A stretch of DNA of 64,000 nucleotides from Metaphire vulgaris (taxonomy: Eukaryota; Annelida; Clitellata; Crassiclitellata; Megascolecidae): NCBI GenBank assembly GCA_018105865.1, contig CM030848.1, positions 10,174,801-10,238,800 of the forward strand, written 5' to 3'. The number at the start of each line of letters is the position of its first letter. Position 1 is the first letter of the stretch. Below, piece by piece: positions 1 to 10,143 of this stretch. Under the pieces are notes generated by a model that was not told the origin of the DNA, did not search any database, and was given only the letters and a program-made list of their open reading frames with translations. A program made the translations under genes and the position numbers.

Positions 1-192
1 TTTTTACTTTTATGATACGATAAGGTTTTTTGCTTGTCAGGAATTTTAGGGAAGTTGATGTAACGTTTTTTTTGCTTGTCAAGAATTTCAGAAAGTCTAG
101 AACTTTTTTCTTGTCACTTTTTTGGTTGATAGAATTTTTCGGAGGCGGCACTTTTTTCGCCCCGGGTGGCACTTTGCCTCGCTACGCCACTG
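1..192. mobile_element. MITE remnant, CAGTGGCGTAGC family, right part
   Basis: The right terminal inverted repeat GCTACGCCACTG ends at 192. Inside are two copies of a TTTTTTGCTTGTCA-like motif that recurs in other copies of the family (around 38580 and 38645; related fragments near 10270 and 47430-47500). The left end lies beyond the window. The copy sits 42 bp from the donor of the nAChR TM3 exon, inside the intron. Confidence 0.6.
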
Positions 193-233
193 GTTGCACT
201 TATCTGCATGATCCGATTCAAGTGCAGACAAAC

Positions 234-352
234 CTGTCTCAGCCAAGAGGGAACCTTGTTTTTACGGTCTCCTCTTATGTGAGTCGTTATGACTGTAACG
301 GCGAGAAACGTCGAGAGCGTAATCAGTATCATGTTGATGCAGAAATAGGCAC
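234..352 (-). CDS. nAChR subunit, TM3 exon (internal)
   Basis: This exon encodes the third membrane helix and the start of the cytoplasmic loop, about residues 340-378 of the protein assembled from the exons seen here. The helix reads AYFCINMILITLSTFLAV and is followed by a basic stretch and VPSWLRQ, which is the usual nAChR layout. The acceptor is TTTATTGCAG at 353 and the donor CAG|GTTTGT at 233. The two leading bases complete a Gly codon begun by the exon at 1406-1492, and the exon ends in phase 0. Reading on past the donor runs into a MITE end, so the reading frame beyond it is not coding. The large cytoplasmic loop and TM4 must lie left of the window. Confidence 0.9.
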
Positions 353-640
353 CTGCAATAAATAAATAGACCAAGTTACGTAAACTCATTTACAGGTGAC
401 TGTGGAATTTTCATTTGTGTAATATGCTCGGAAGAAAATTAGTAGAAAATTCTCCAATATCTGGTACATTTTGTCTGATGATTCGTCAACTAGCAGCTAA
501 CAACGGTAAATAAATCAGGGTACAGGTCAGAGTTAATCCTCTACTTCTTTTTGGAACCTTTATTATTGAACTCCTTATTCCATTATTAACAATCACTTGT
601 ACACTAATTGGTAGTAATTGCTATGCTACTAACAAATGAT

Positions 641-713
<73 letters not shown>

Positions 714-1405
714 ATAATTATGCAGTTCTATAGCACAAGTTCTAATGAACTACCTAATCTCATCTATAAGGTTCCAATAACATTGTTACTTCCGCAAGTT
801 CTTGGTCTGAACATTCAGGCTTCGCATCCTAAGCTAAAATGTGATCTCTTGGAGTTATGCAATGTAATGTAGTAATGTGATGTGAAGGTAATTTATCTAT
901 TTCAAAGGTCAATTGAATTTCTAAATTGCTTTTACTTTTCAACATTAACTTCCCGTTTTTATTACTTCTTGACTACAGTAATTTGATATTCCATTATGAT
1001 CATGACGTCACATTTCTGCTGAAGTAAACAGCTTAATAACTCGGAGTTGTGTAAATTAGCTTATCCAGCGTTACTGTAGGAAATAGTCATTACAAGACAA
1101 CGTTACGAACAACTATGATCAAAAATTATTATATTATAATATAATATAACAAGGTTTAAAGTGGTTCAGTTGGGACTGCCCTGTGTGAGAACCACTGTAA
1201 AATTAAATTAATTAATTCTAATTCATATGTTTCAATTCATATTCAAACAGTTGGATGAACCTTTTAATTTCGGTTTTCGTAGGAACTTAAGATTTTCAAA
1301 GGTTATCTGAGGTTACTTATCTTTCTGGAAAACACGGGTTATTTAAGGTTTCTTATCATGTCAGTCAGGGTTGCTAACAACTATGGAATGAAATAGTCGA
1401 CGAAC
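353..1405. other. nAChR intron: AT-rich, microsatellite and LINE tails
   Basis: There is no coding signal on either strand. An (AAT)n/(ATT)n block lies at 643-713. A fragment with the TTCTATAGCAC motif of a LINE 3' end lies near 724-750. At about 1153-1205 a segment with GTGGTTCAGTTGGGACTGCC and GTGAGAACCACTG belongs to a repeat family with four more copies in the window. Confidence 0.6.
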
Positions 1406-1492
1406 CTATTAGCGGTATAGTTGGCGAAGCCGGTGGAGTACTTTCAGCCAAAACCAAGAGTAGAACAAAGAACGCCACAAAGATATTCATTC
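1406..1492 (-). CDS. nAChR subunit, TM2 pore exon
   Basis: An 87-bp exon encodes the pore-lining helix and the TM2-TM3 linker: MNIFVAFFVLLLVLAES, then a linker ending PTIPLIG. Acceptor AATTTCAG precedes base 1492 and donor GTTCGT follows 1406. The phase (2 bases, 28 codons, 1 base) joins the TM1 exon and the TM3 exon exactly, which is strong evidence although no long open frame marks it. The helix is unusually rich in Phe, Val and Leu for an nAChR. The canonical 9-prime leucine appears to be Val if the preceding Lys is taken as position 0. Confidence 0.85.
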
Positions 1493-1533
1493 CTGAAATT
1501 ACCATTTAAGCAATTCTTAAAACAAATCCCGTC

Positions 1534-1599
<66 letters not shown>

Positions 1600-1802
1600 A
1601 TTTGGTCGTTCATATTGGCTGACCAGCAGGACAACCGAAAGGTCATGACCCCTCTGCGCCTGCGATGCATTATACTGACTTCGACCGCTGACGCAGCAAC
1701 AGATGCCTGTATATGCTCCTGCGTCACGTATAGAGTGACGCTCTCCGTCTTATTTGGAACGTCACAATGATTGACGTGTGGAAATAGAACCTAGTATTTG
1801 TC

Positions 1803-1835
<33 letters not shown>

Positions 1836-2134
1836 ACTCTATTCCCCGCGGAGCGCCTGCGACTGGGGGGACTATAATGTCACGCGAGAAGCGCCTCTTC
1901 GACGCGTCATTTCGCCGCTGTCATGCAGAGACTGACAATCTGCTGTCAGTGGATCGTGGAAACTGAAATCCATTTTGACAGTGGGGATGACCCCGGGATA
2001 CGTATCGGGATTAGATCCGGAATGACGACGTCTGCTGTGCGTCCGCAGAACGAACAATCGTCTGTACGTGGTTCAATCTTTGATCGTTACTATAGGCAGA
2101 CAGATGATGATTATATACAAAAACAATAATAAGA

Positions 2135-2430
2135 ATATAATTATAAGTATGCACTTCTATAGCACCAGTTATAATACCCAAGGGTATCAATCGATGGTAC
2201 TTCAAATCCATCAGCAAAAGACCAGGTCATTCCAGAGATCAATCAGTCAGAGGGAAAGAGTAAGACCGACTATGGAGGAAAAGCTAATTGACGTAGATGT
2301 GTTTTAAGTCTGGATCTGAAAATACTCAATGAATTGGAAGATCTGACAGCCAGAGAGAGAGAATTCTAGATTTTTTGGCCCAGGAATATAAAAAGCTCTC
2401 TTACCAATGTCAGTGTTGGTTCTAGGTACA
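2135..2430 (-). mobile_element. LINE 3' end relic (LTHLC-tail family)
   Basis: On the minus strand this matches the block at 14405-14710 and the split copy at 8262-9010: a decayed C-terminal coding tail (CTCTCTC..CTGGCTGTCAGATC, ATTTTCAGATCCA), then a 3' untranslated part ending GGTGCTATAGAAGTGCATA followed by an A/T-rich tail. Such dispersed ends with a shared 3' boundary are typical of 5'-truncated LINE insertions. Confidence 0.6.
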
Positions 2431-3529
2431 TTTAACAATGCAAATTAAATTATCAAATAGCAACAGCAACAACAACAACAATAATAATAATAATAATAAT
2501 AAAGGGATTTTGAGTGTTCCAGTGGGATCTGTCCTGCCCTGTGTGCGAACCACTGTGTTCCATCTGGCCTTTCATTCAAACCATGGTTCTGTTAGTGTTT
2601 TCTCGTTTAGTGTATTCTTGTCTGCAAACAATAATAACAAACTATATGCCGCCTTTACTCATACAATGAATGCATTACCTCTCTGTTTGTGACTGAGAAA
2701 CTAGTTAATAATATTTTACAATACATTTACGTTGTGTTCTTACTCAGCAGGTAATTTTGTTAGTAGTTTATTGCAGAGCAAGTCTGCTTCCGTCCCGTAG
2801 TTACGATGGGTCGATGCTTATATATGATATTTATTCGGTAACGTTGTCTCGTCGTTGTTTTTTGCTCTTTCATTCGAGATTTATACTTCACAGGTGTGCT
2901 AGAGAATAGAGAAAAGCCATCGACGAAGGAGAAGGCAGATAGGAGGAGAGGCCGGGGAGGGGGCGATCGTGGACAAAGGCTCCAATGACCCGAAGGCAAA
3001 AGACTGACCGTCGCTTCTAAATTACACTCTCCAGTTTATCCACGACGTCAGACATTGAAATACAAGTCTTGTATTATGGAAACTATAGCACATCGTATCG
3101 AATAGATCGTTTCTTCTGTCCGCCATGTACGTTGATAGAAGCTATTTAGCATTATGCTGCAAATGTATAGATGCGTGAGACATTGCTATCGTTAGCCGGT
3201 TCTTACATGTGTAATCTGCAATAATCTCAAAGATGAGCGATAATTATCTATTCTTCTTTGGTCTGCCATTCTCAGATCCCTTCCTCGGCTTCGCCTTCCT
3301 ACGTTTCAGTCGTATGGAGTTTTCCCTTCGTCTTTATCTTCAGCCGTATTTTACCTCGATATTCAACTGTTTGATTGCGTGCTATTCGCTCTGTCCTTTC
3401 GCTAATTTACTAGAATATTGAAGTCTTTTCTCTCCAGGTGCCTCAACTTCTTGCGTCAAAAGTTAATTTCTTGCTGACATGTGCGCGCGCCTTGTTTTCT
3501 AATCTCTTATCCTTTCGTGGTCAGTAGTT

Positions 3530-3532
<3 letters not shown>

Positions 3533-3619
<87 letters not shown>

Positions 3620-3638
3620 CTATCTATCTATCTATCTA
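3533..3638. repeat. Compound microsatellite (CT)n(TA)n(TATC)n
   Basis: About 60 bp of CT, 27 bp of TA and 18 bp of TATC in a row, about 80 bp from the donor of the nAChR TM1 exon. Confidence 0.95.
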
Positions 3639-3721
3639 ACTTTTCTCTACTCGTTCTGCCGTGTGTGTGTCTCTGTTTCTCTCCGTGCTGTTTCCTCTAG
3701 CTCCGAGCAGTAGTCGCTCAC

Positions 3722-3962
3722 CGAGTAGGATCTTCGCCGGTGACTCCGGAGGAAGCCAGAAGATGACGAGCGTGAGGAAGGACAGGAGGACGCACGGAAG
3801 GACGAGGATGTAGTGGTAGAAGGCAGCGACGCGCTTCAGTTGAACGGTGAACGTCAGGTCGGGATACGGTTCAAGGCAACACGAATAATGCTTTATGTTC
3901 TTCTTCGCTGGATGTCCCACCAGAGCCCACTCGTTACTCTGGACGTAGTCGTTGATGTCAAC
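3722..3962 (-). CDS. nAChR subunit, loop C and TM1 exon
   Basis: Residues ~230-309 carry the end of the ligand-binding domain and TM1. The vicinal cysteines of loop C are present (HYSCCLEPYPD), the mark of an alpha-type, acetylcholine-binding subunit. TM1 follows with the family motif PCVLLSF, then LPPESPAKILLG at the cytoplasmic end of TM2. In place of the cation-channel Gly-Glu-Lys the sequence has Pro-Ala-Lys, the pattern of anion-selective Cys-loop receptors. Acceptor CTGTTTAG precedes 3962 and donor GTGAGC follows 3722. The exon begins in phase 0 and ends one base into a codon. Confidence 0.92.
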
Positions 3963-4029
3963 CTAAACAGATTCACAAGATACATTCGCACACACACACA
4001 CCAATATTTATTCTAGCCACTTTGACATT

Positions 4030-4174
4030 GGGAGGGATTTTGAAATGTTTCGGGGGGAGGACAAGGTCTGAGTCTCCACACTTTGGGGGGGATTTCCATT
4101 CCCCAGCCAACATATACAAAATTTGGGGATTTTAAAACTTGGGGATACCCCCAGAAGGCCTAGATTAAACACTG
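4030..4174. mobile_element. Degraded MITE, CAGTGTTTA family
   Basis: The right end GGCCTAGATTAAACACTG closely resembles the end of the intact copy at 62005-62162, and the G/C-run interior is alike. The left end is too decayed to place, so the start is approximate. Confidence 0.4.
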
Positions 4175-4316
4175 CACACACACAATGGCAAAGATATGGT
4201 TCCGGAATAGGAGGAACACATTGGCATTTTCCAGTATTATAGACTATACGGGTCTCCAAATAAACACTGCACACACACAATGGCAAAGATATGGTTCCGG
4301 AATAGGAGGAACACAA
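4169..4316 (+). repeat. Direct duplication, ~54-bp segment at 94-bp spacing
   Basis: The segment beginning AAACACTGCACACACACAAT and ending GGAGGAACACA occurs at about 4167-4220 and again at 4261-4314, nearly identical. The bases between are unique, so one unit of about 94 bp was duplicated. Confidence 0.85.
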
Positions 4317-4510
4317 CGGCCTGAGGGCCCGATACGGCCCGCCAAGATCTGTTATCCGACCCGCGGGAAAGTGAGAAACATGCGCAAATCGTTCAAATCT
4401 ATTCTAGGAATGTCTCCCGTCGCCGTCTGTGCCATAGATACATAGACTTTAGTTATATTACCACTAGTCTATGGTGTCTGAAAGTGAAGTCAGTTTTAAA
4501 CAATTGTGCA

Positions 4511-4515
<5 letters not shown>

Positions 4516-4559
<44 letters not shown>

Positions 4560-4760
4560 ATATCCTTATTCGCCGTAGCCAGCAAAGCGGTTCCTGGCTT
4601 TAAAAAACTTGGATTGTCCCCTGTTGTTATAGTCTACAAGAAAATAACGTCAAGCCATTGTTTTCTTCCATTCACCCGACCCCGATCCCCAGAAAACGTT
4701 TTCGACGGTTTTGCGCAAATCCGACCCCCGTGTCCCCGTGGCTACGCCAATTACACACAC

Positions 4761-4802
<42 letters not shown>
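4516..4802. repeat. (GT)n and (GA)n microsatellites
   Basis: (GT)n covers 4516-4554 and (GA)n 4764-4802. Around 4740 is a GGCTACGCCA fragment of the CAGTGGCGTAGC MITE family. Several translated frames here are artefacts of the GA run. Confidence 0.85.
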
Positions 4803-4804
<2 letters not shown>

Positions 4805-5207
4805 GCTGAACAAATGGTCTCTGGGCAACTGCCCCCCAAAAGACGTTACTCAAAGTTTTTATCTGCAGAGATTCATGAGACAGGATGGATGACGAATGTT
4901 TTCTTTGATGTCTTTGAGTCGGAGGGGCAGTGGGTGAATTCTGTGTTCATTCGTGCTATCAGCAGCACCGAGAAAATAGAGATAAAGCTGTACGCCCACT
5001 GAACAGACGATTTCAGACTAGAAGCTGACCCTAGAAGCTGACCCTATATATATATATATAAATATATATATGTATATATATTATATAATATATATATAGG
5101 CCTACGCTCATCTTGAGCAGACGGAATAACATAGATTCTCTTTGATGATAACCATGTCACCGGCATAATACCACGTATTGCCACGGGGATCTGAGCATCG
5201 CGTAGAA

Positions 5208-5350
5208 GGGGCGGAAGATGGCAGAGTGGGTTACGCGCTGGAGCGGTATAGGCTGACGGAGCGGGTTCAAGCCCCGTTAGCGCACCTAGTGGCTATCACA
5301 CAGGCAGAAATGCTTCCTAAGACACTGTAAATCACGCTGTAGTAAAAAAA
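5208..5350 (+). mobile_element. tRNA-derived SINE, copy 1
   Basis: The head resembles a tRNA gene with an A box (TGGCAGAGTGG) and a B box (GGGTTCAAGCC) for RNA polymerase III. The body continues CCTAGTGGCTATCACACAGG and ends in a short A run. A second copy at 9971-10100 shares head and body, which supports a SINE rather than a functional tRNA gene. Confidence 0.75.
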
Positions 5351-5685
5351 ACTGGTTGATGGGCATAATTTTGCAAGCGTCTGCATGTCTCTCATCTATA
5401 ATCATGCTATTCGGGACTTTACCAAATCAACTGATTAACAGATCAAATGAAACGAAACGCATGATTATTAGGTAGGCCTAATCACCAACGCAGGTGACTA
5501 TCGCCATTAGGCCTAATCGTTGGGTGAACTCTTGAGTTCGTTCATACTCTCAGCAGCACTAAGAAATTAGAGATAGCACCAAGAGTTCACCTAACTCAGA
5601 GTTCATCCAACGCAGGTGACTTACGTCTTTAATTTTTCAAATGAAACGCATAGTTTGCATTGCTTCGACTATATAGCTATATGAC

Positions 5686-5899
5686 CTTGCTTTCTTTGTG
5701 ATAGAAGTTGATGTCGAGCTTGAAACCGTCGTAGGTCCAAGACCCGAACTTCATGTCGCACGTCTGAACGTCGAACGGAAAGTTGGTGATGTCGATTGAA
5801 CAGGTGCTCTTGAAGATGGCGGGAGGGATCCAGAGCACGTTTCCCTCGTTCGATACGACCACCATCGCCTCCCGATGCTCCTTCAGGCGGATATCGGCG
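5686..5899 (-). CDS. nAChR subunit, Cys-loop and loop B exon
   Basis: Residues ~158-229 lie in the extracellular ligand-binding domain. The [11 protein letters not shown] stretch leads into the disulphide Cys-loop with exactly 13 residues between cysteines ([14 protein letters not shown]), followed by loop B GSWTYDG with the conserved binding-site Trp. The exon opens with [11 protein letters not shown], the usual region after loop A. Acceptor ACTTCTGCAG precedes 5899 and donor AAG|GTCATA follows 5686. The first base completes a Tyr codon from the exon at 6638-6747 and the exon ends in phase 0, matching the TM1 exon. Confidence 0.93.
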
Positions 5900-6194
5900 C
5901 TGCAGAAGTCAATCGTTAGAACCGACCGTCAGAGAATCTGCCGAATGGCGCCCTATAGTCTGTCGTCATTCTCAGAACTAATCGATATATTTTGAAAGTT
6001 CTAAGACGCAATTAATTTTAAAATATAGGCCTATGCCCTATATACATTATACAGTAGAAGCTTTTATTGAAGTCCTATATTATTTGACAGGAACGCCTTT
6101 TTCTTAGTTACTGTGGATGAGAGGGATGTACGAGCGACAGTGGTATTCAACGCAGGAAAAAACTTATTAAACCCTCTCAATATCTAGTTATTAT

Positions 6195-6450
6195 CAGGGC
6201 TTTTTTGTGACGGTACACGCCGGTACGGCGTACCGGAACCTTTTTCAAGGTGTGAAAAAAAATAATTTTCTTGTGACTTTGCAGTTGTGATTTAGCTAAA
6301 AACTTTAAATACTTAGTAAATGATATGCATCATTATGCTTCCAAAATCGCTTCTATGTTAAATTCTAGCCACAGACCACATAATCGTAATGGAAAAGTTA
6401 GGCAATCCACCGTGAGTACCGGCACTTATTTTTTTACAAAAAAAGCACTG
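6195..6450. mobile_element. hAT-type MITE with CAGKGCTTTTTTTGT ends
   Basis: The left end CAGGGCTTTTTTGT pairs with the right end ACAAAAAAAGCACTG. The flanks GTTATTAT and GCTATTAT match at 7 of 8 positions, as expected of an 8-bp hAT target duplication. It has no coding capacity. It lies in the nAChR intron between the Cys-loop and loop A exons. Confidence 0.7.
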
Positions 6451-6482
6451 GCTATTATTATTGTTATTATTATTATTACTAC

Positions 6483-6561
<79 letters not shown>
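6451..6561. repeat. (AAT)n/(ATT)n microsatellite
   Basis: An (AAT)n run followed by an (ATT)n run gives an inverted simple repeat that could form a hairpin, about 75 bp from the loop A exon donor. Confidence 0.95.
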
Positions 6562-6562
<1 letters not shown>

Positions 6563-6637
6563 ACTAGACATATGTTTCACGATATCGCTAAGATGCAATG
6601 GTTTTTGTCTAAATGCTGTCAGTAAATTCTCCCTCAC

Positions 6638-6747
6638 TAGTTGTAGAGAACAATGTCCGGTGTCCAGATCTTTGAAGCTGGAACGCGGATCTGATCGACT
6701 CCTCCGAATGTCTTCGGCTCCCATCGCATGAAGATATCCGTCCACAT
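6638..6747 (-). CDS. nAChR subunit, loop A exon
   Basis: A 110-bp exon encodes ~residues 122-157: MWTDIFMRWEPKTFGGV, then KIWTPDIVLYN, the conserved loop A motif with its binding-site Tyr. The family often splits this segment into 45-bp and 110-bp exons; here the preceding exon contributes the NVW part and this one continues it. Acceptor TTTTTCCAG precedes 6747; donor GTGAGG follows 6638. Phase 0 at entry and two bases over at exit agree with both neighbours. No long open frame covers it in the right frame, so it is easy to miss. Confidence 0.9.
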
Positions 6748-6824
6748 CTGGAAAAACAACAATCTCCTATATGCTGGAGCACAATCGAAGCTAAATTAGT
6801 AAAATGCGATGACGACTGAGAAAA

Positions 6825-7190
6825 ATCATCGATCGATGTCCGCAACAGAAGATTAACTTGGTTTGGCCATGTCAACCAACAGAATGGAAAACAGAATCAG
6901 TCAATCAATCGAGAAACTTCTATGGCGCCACTATCATAATACCCAGCATCAGCCGATGGCGCACCAAATCCAAATTGAATTAGAGCCAAAAACAAGCTGG
7001 AAAGATCAGTCAGAAACGGCTGGGGAGCAATCAGAAGATGGCCATACAAAGCATTAGGCCTACATAGACATAGTCTTGCAAAAGGGAAGGAGACAGAGGG
7101 TGGAGAAGGCCAAGAAAAAGATGGATGGATACATGAAGAACTTGTCAATTTTACAAGGACAAACGAGTGACCGAACACAGCAGGCCTGTC
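6825..7190 (+). mobile_element. LINE C-terminal relic split by a later repeat
   Basis: Bases 6835-6890 read KINLVWPCQ/ TWFGHVNQQN in alternative frames and 7070-7150 read as GWRRPRKRWMDT. R.TWFGHV...(G)RPRKRWMD is the C-terminal signature of many LINE polyproteins. The two halves are separated at about 6915-7070 by a segment with the CTTCTATGGCGCCACTATC motif of another LINE tail (also at 27065). The frame is decayed. Confidence 0.5.
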
Positions 7191-7194
7191 AAGA

Positions 7195-8261
7195 GTCATT
7201 ACTATGTACAATATTAGATACATTAGTAATACGTGCGCGCGTGATGAATCGGTTGTTTCATTGAAGCCGATTGATTGAATTAGAAGTCATATTCCGTGAA
7301 ACGGAGAAAATGGGAATTCGTCGAGGACGGGAAGCAATTAAGAGGACAAAACGACGAGCCAACATGTGAGAATGGCGGAAGGCGTAAGAACAAATCAATG
7401 GATCAGTCCGAGACGTCTTCGTTTCTGCGTAAATTAATATCGATTCGCCGTCGAATTACTTGTTTGCGGCATATCTGATTTGGCGTCAAGAGAACCATTT
7501 CTCTTTCGAAATCGATCGATCGATCTTATTAGTTCTTCGCCGCTTTGCAATTTTCTTTATTGACTTCGTAAGACGCAGTTTCACGCGAGTTTATTAATAG
7601 AAGGACGTTATACGACAATGCCACGCTAAAAGAAATTCACGTTCCATAATTTATATAATTAATTTCTGACCGTTGTCATATAGTTCTTCCTTAGACGGAT
7701 GGTTCTGTCCTTGGAAGGCATAGACCAGGAGTTCATTTCGCAGCAGAGGCCCAGTTATTAATATTTCTAAAGGAAATAGAATTTGGAATTGTTTTTGGAC
7801 GGTCTGTAGGCCCTATAATTGGCTGATAGCGATTGCTGTTTGTTCCGTACATACTTCTCTTCCTTTTTATCGGGAAATTCGCCTCGATCAATACTCACTC
7901 GACTGTGCGTGTGTGCGAGTCGTGTCTCTGACTATGTTTAAAACGTGTCTGCTTATGGTTTGCACATGCCTTGCGTTTAGTTCTCTGGTTCTGACGACAG
8001 TAGGGGGTTCGCCCCTCGCCCACTTCTCGTCCCTCATCTGCCTCTTCCAGGCTCCCTTTCCACGAGTCGTCATCAGTCATCCGAATATCGAACCCACGGG
8101 TCTTGTTCTGTGTGAACTAATTCAGTTAAAACAGCGACGCCTGCATGCCGTTACGCGTCTGTATACCGAATCTCGTAAAAGTGAAAAGCAGTTACGTTCG
8201 ACACGCATATTCGTCCGATAAATATAAACAGACGTCGAGAGGTGTTAATACGCGTCCGTCC
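7195..8261. other. nAChR intron, no recognised feature
   Basis: Mixed-composition sequence. A 102-codon frame at 7913-8221 starts at GTG and has a hydrophobic start, but no homology, splice or context support was seen. Nothing else stands out. Confidence 0.4.
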
Positions 8262-9010
8262 GTCTCTGGAAATGGCCAAAAAACCACGGAACTCTCTCCC
8301 TCTGGTTTTCAGATCTCCCAAAGAATTGAGCATTTTCAGATCATGGCTTAAAACACATCTCTGTCAATTAGTCTCTGCTTCGAAGTTTCACTTATAGACA
8401 GTGATGGGCAAAAGTTAACTAAAAATTAGTTAACTTTTAGTTAAACTACTTTTTTAGTTGCATCAAAAGTTAAACTGGTTGGGTAAAAGTTTAGTTAAGG
8501 CATTAGTTAAACTGAATTTTTTTTAGTTAACTGGCAAATAGTTAAACTGGAGTTATTGAGATTCTATGCCACTTTCAGCACAGGCTAAGTCACGCGTAGG
8601 CTCTACTTTTCATGTCAACTGCATAATTACCTGTTTCAATTATGAAATATTATTATTATTATATTTATTGTTAAAATTGTGCTATATGAAATTATAATCG
8701 TAAATCGTGTTCGTTGCAGCTTGTAGCCTAGTTTTACTAGCTCAGTAGCTCATGTCAAAGTTAAAAAGTTAAAGTCAAAAGTTAAACTGCTTTTAATTAG
8801 TTATCAGTTAAAGTTAAACTACTACAGTGAAAAGTTGAAAAGTTAGTTACTTAAAAAGTTAAACTGCTTGATTTCCAAAAAAGTTTAGTTAAAGTTTAAC
8901 TTTAAAAAATTAGTTAGTGCCCATCACTGCTTATAGACTGATCTCTGGAAAGGCCTGGACTTGTGCGGACGGATTTAGGTGTAGCATCGATTTATACCGT
9001 TGAGTATTAG
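8262..9010 (+). mobile_element. LINE 3' relic interrupted by a hAT MITE
   Basis: Bases 8262-8398 decode to RNSLPLVFRSPKELSIFRSW and then LKTHLCQLV, the typical end of a CR1/Jockey-type LINE protein. The 3' untranslated part resumes at 8938 (CTGATCTCTGGAAAGGCCTG) and parallels 14590-14690. The gap is filled by the MITE at 8399-8929. Confidence 0.7.
8399..8929. mobile_element. hAT-type MITE, 531 bp, perfect TSD
   Basis: The ends CAGTGATGGGC and GCCCATCACTG are perfect inverted repeats flanked by identical 8-bp duplications (CTTATAGA at 8391-8398 and 8930-8937). The interior is A/T-rich with dozens of AGTTAA-like motifs in both orientations near the ends, the layout of hAT subterminal repeats. 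It encodes nothing. Confidence 0.93.
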
Positions 9011-9188
9011 ATTTGGAGCCGTAAAAGGCTACGTGCTGTTTAATTCACCCTAATTTTTCTATTCGACATAATATCTGTGTAGGGTTAGGGTCTGAGTTAA
9101 TCCTGATCATAATCCTACGCAGAAATAATGGCAACTAAATAATTAGAGTGAATAAAAAACAAGTACTCTACATACAAAAAGTGAATAA

Positions 9189-9619
<431 letters not shown>

Positions 9620-9644
9620 GAACGGCGATGTATACTTGACTAAC

Positions 9645-9838
9645 ATATCGGCACCAGACGTTCGTCGTAAGGATCTGATTTCTCTCGTCGAGGTCGAGAA
9701 TCTGGATGAGTCCGATGCCGAAGTCGACGCTGATGGTGATCGAGGTGTTGTAGACCGGTCGACCGACGATTCCGTACTCTTCGTACCTCGCCAGCAGAGA
9801 CTTGATGAGCCGTTTCTCGTCCGAAATCGTAAACGAAT
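9645..9838 (-). CDS. nAChR subunit, N-terminal ligand-binding exon
   Basis: Residues ~57-121 start the ligand-binding domain: an amphipathic helix (EKRLIKSLLARYEEYG), the RPVYNTS strand, then IGLIQILDLDERNQILTTN and the loop D Trp in NVW. Acceptor CTTTGTAG precedes 9838 and donor GTTAGT follows 9645. The exon is 194 bp (2 bases plus 64 codons). NTS is a probable N-glycosylation sequon. The protein is a subunit of a pentameric acetylcholine-gated channel in the neuronal or muscle plasma membrane. A (TATC)n array ends only 25 bp inside the downstream intron. Confidence 0.92.
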
Positions 9839-9970
9839 CTACAAAGAATCGAATCTTCTTCTGCGCTCGTTTTGAAACGATAAGACTTGAAACTGCCAGA
9901 TAGTAAGAAAGACTCGTGATGGGAAATCGAAATCATCTACTGTAACGAAATTTCCGCAGTTGGTGCTTGA

Positions 9971-10100
9971 AGGGGGCGGAAGATGGCAGAGTGGATTACG
10001 TGCTGGAGCGTCAGGCTGACGGAGCGGGTTCAAGCCCCGTTAGTGCCCCTAGTGGCTTTCACACAGGCAGTAATGCCTCCTAAGCCACTTTAAATCATGC
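9971..10100 (+). mobile_element. tRNA-derived SINE, copy 2
   Basis: It is nearly identical to 5208-5350 over the A box (TGGCAGAGTGG), B box (GGGTTCAAGCC) and body (CCTAGTGGCTTTCACACAGG). It lacks the five bases GTATA-like insertion present in copy 1. Confidence 0.75.
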
Positions 10101-10143
10101 TAAGTTTTTTTAAACTTCCACAGAAAAACGTAGCAGCTCCATG

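Larger units (their letters stand above)
1493..3721. other. nAChR intron: repeats and LINE 3' fragments
   Basis: This intron holds (CT)n at 1535-1596, (ACG)n at 1802-1834, a minus-strand LINE 3' fragment at about 2140-2430, (AAC/AAT)n at 2462-2503, a GTGAGAACCACT-family fragment at 2505-2570, and (CT)n, (TA)n and (TATC)n at 3533-3638. No exon-like segment other than the TM2 exon was found. Confidence 0.55.

Noticed and set aside
3636..3721. Continuation of the nAChR TM1 exon frame
   Set aside because: The frame beyond 3722 follows a good GTGAGC donor and reads unrelated residues; the TM2 exon at 1406-1492 fits instead.
5208..5290. Possible functional tRNA gene
   Set aside because: A and B boxes are present, but the acceptor stem does not close cleanly and the body is shared with a second copy, so it is a SINE.
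7913..8221. 102-codon frame with a hydrophobic start
   Set aside because: Starts at GTG, lacks family motifs, and lies antisense in an intron; treated as chance.
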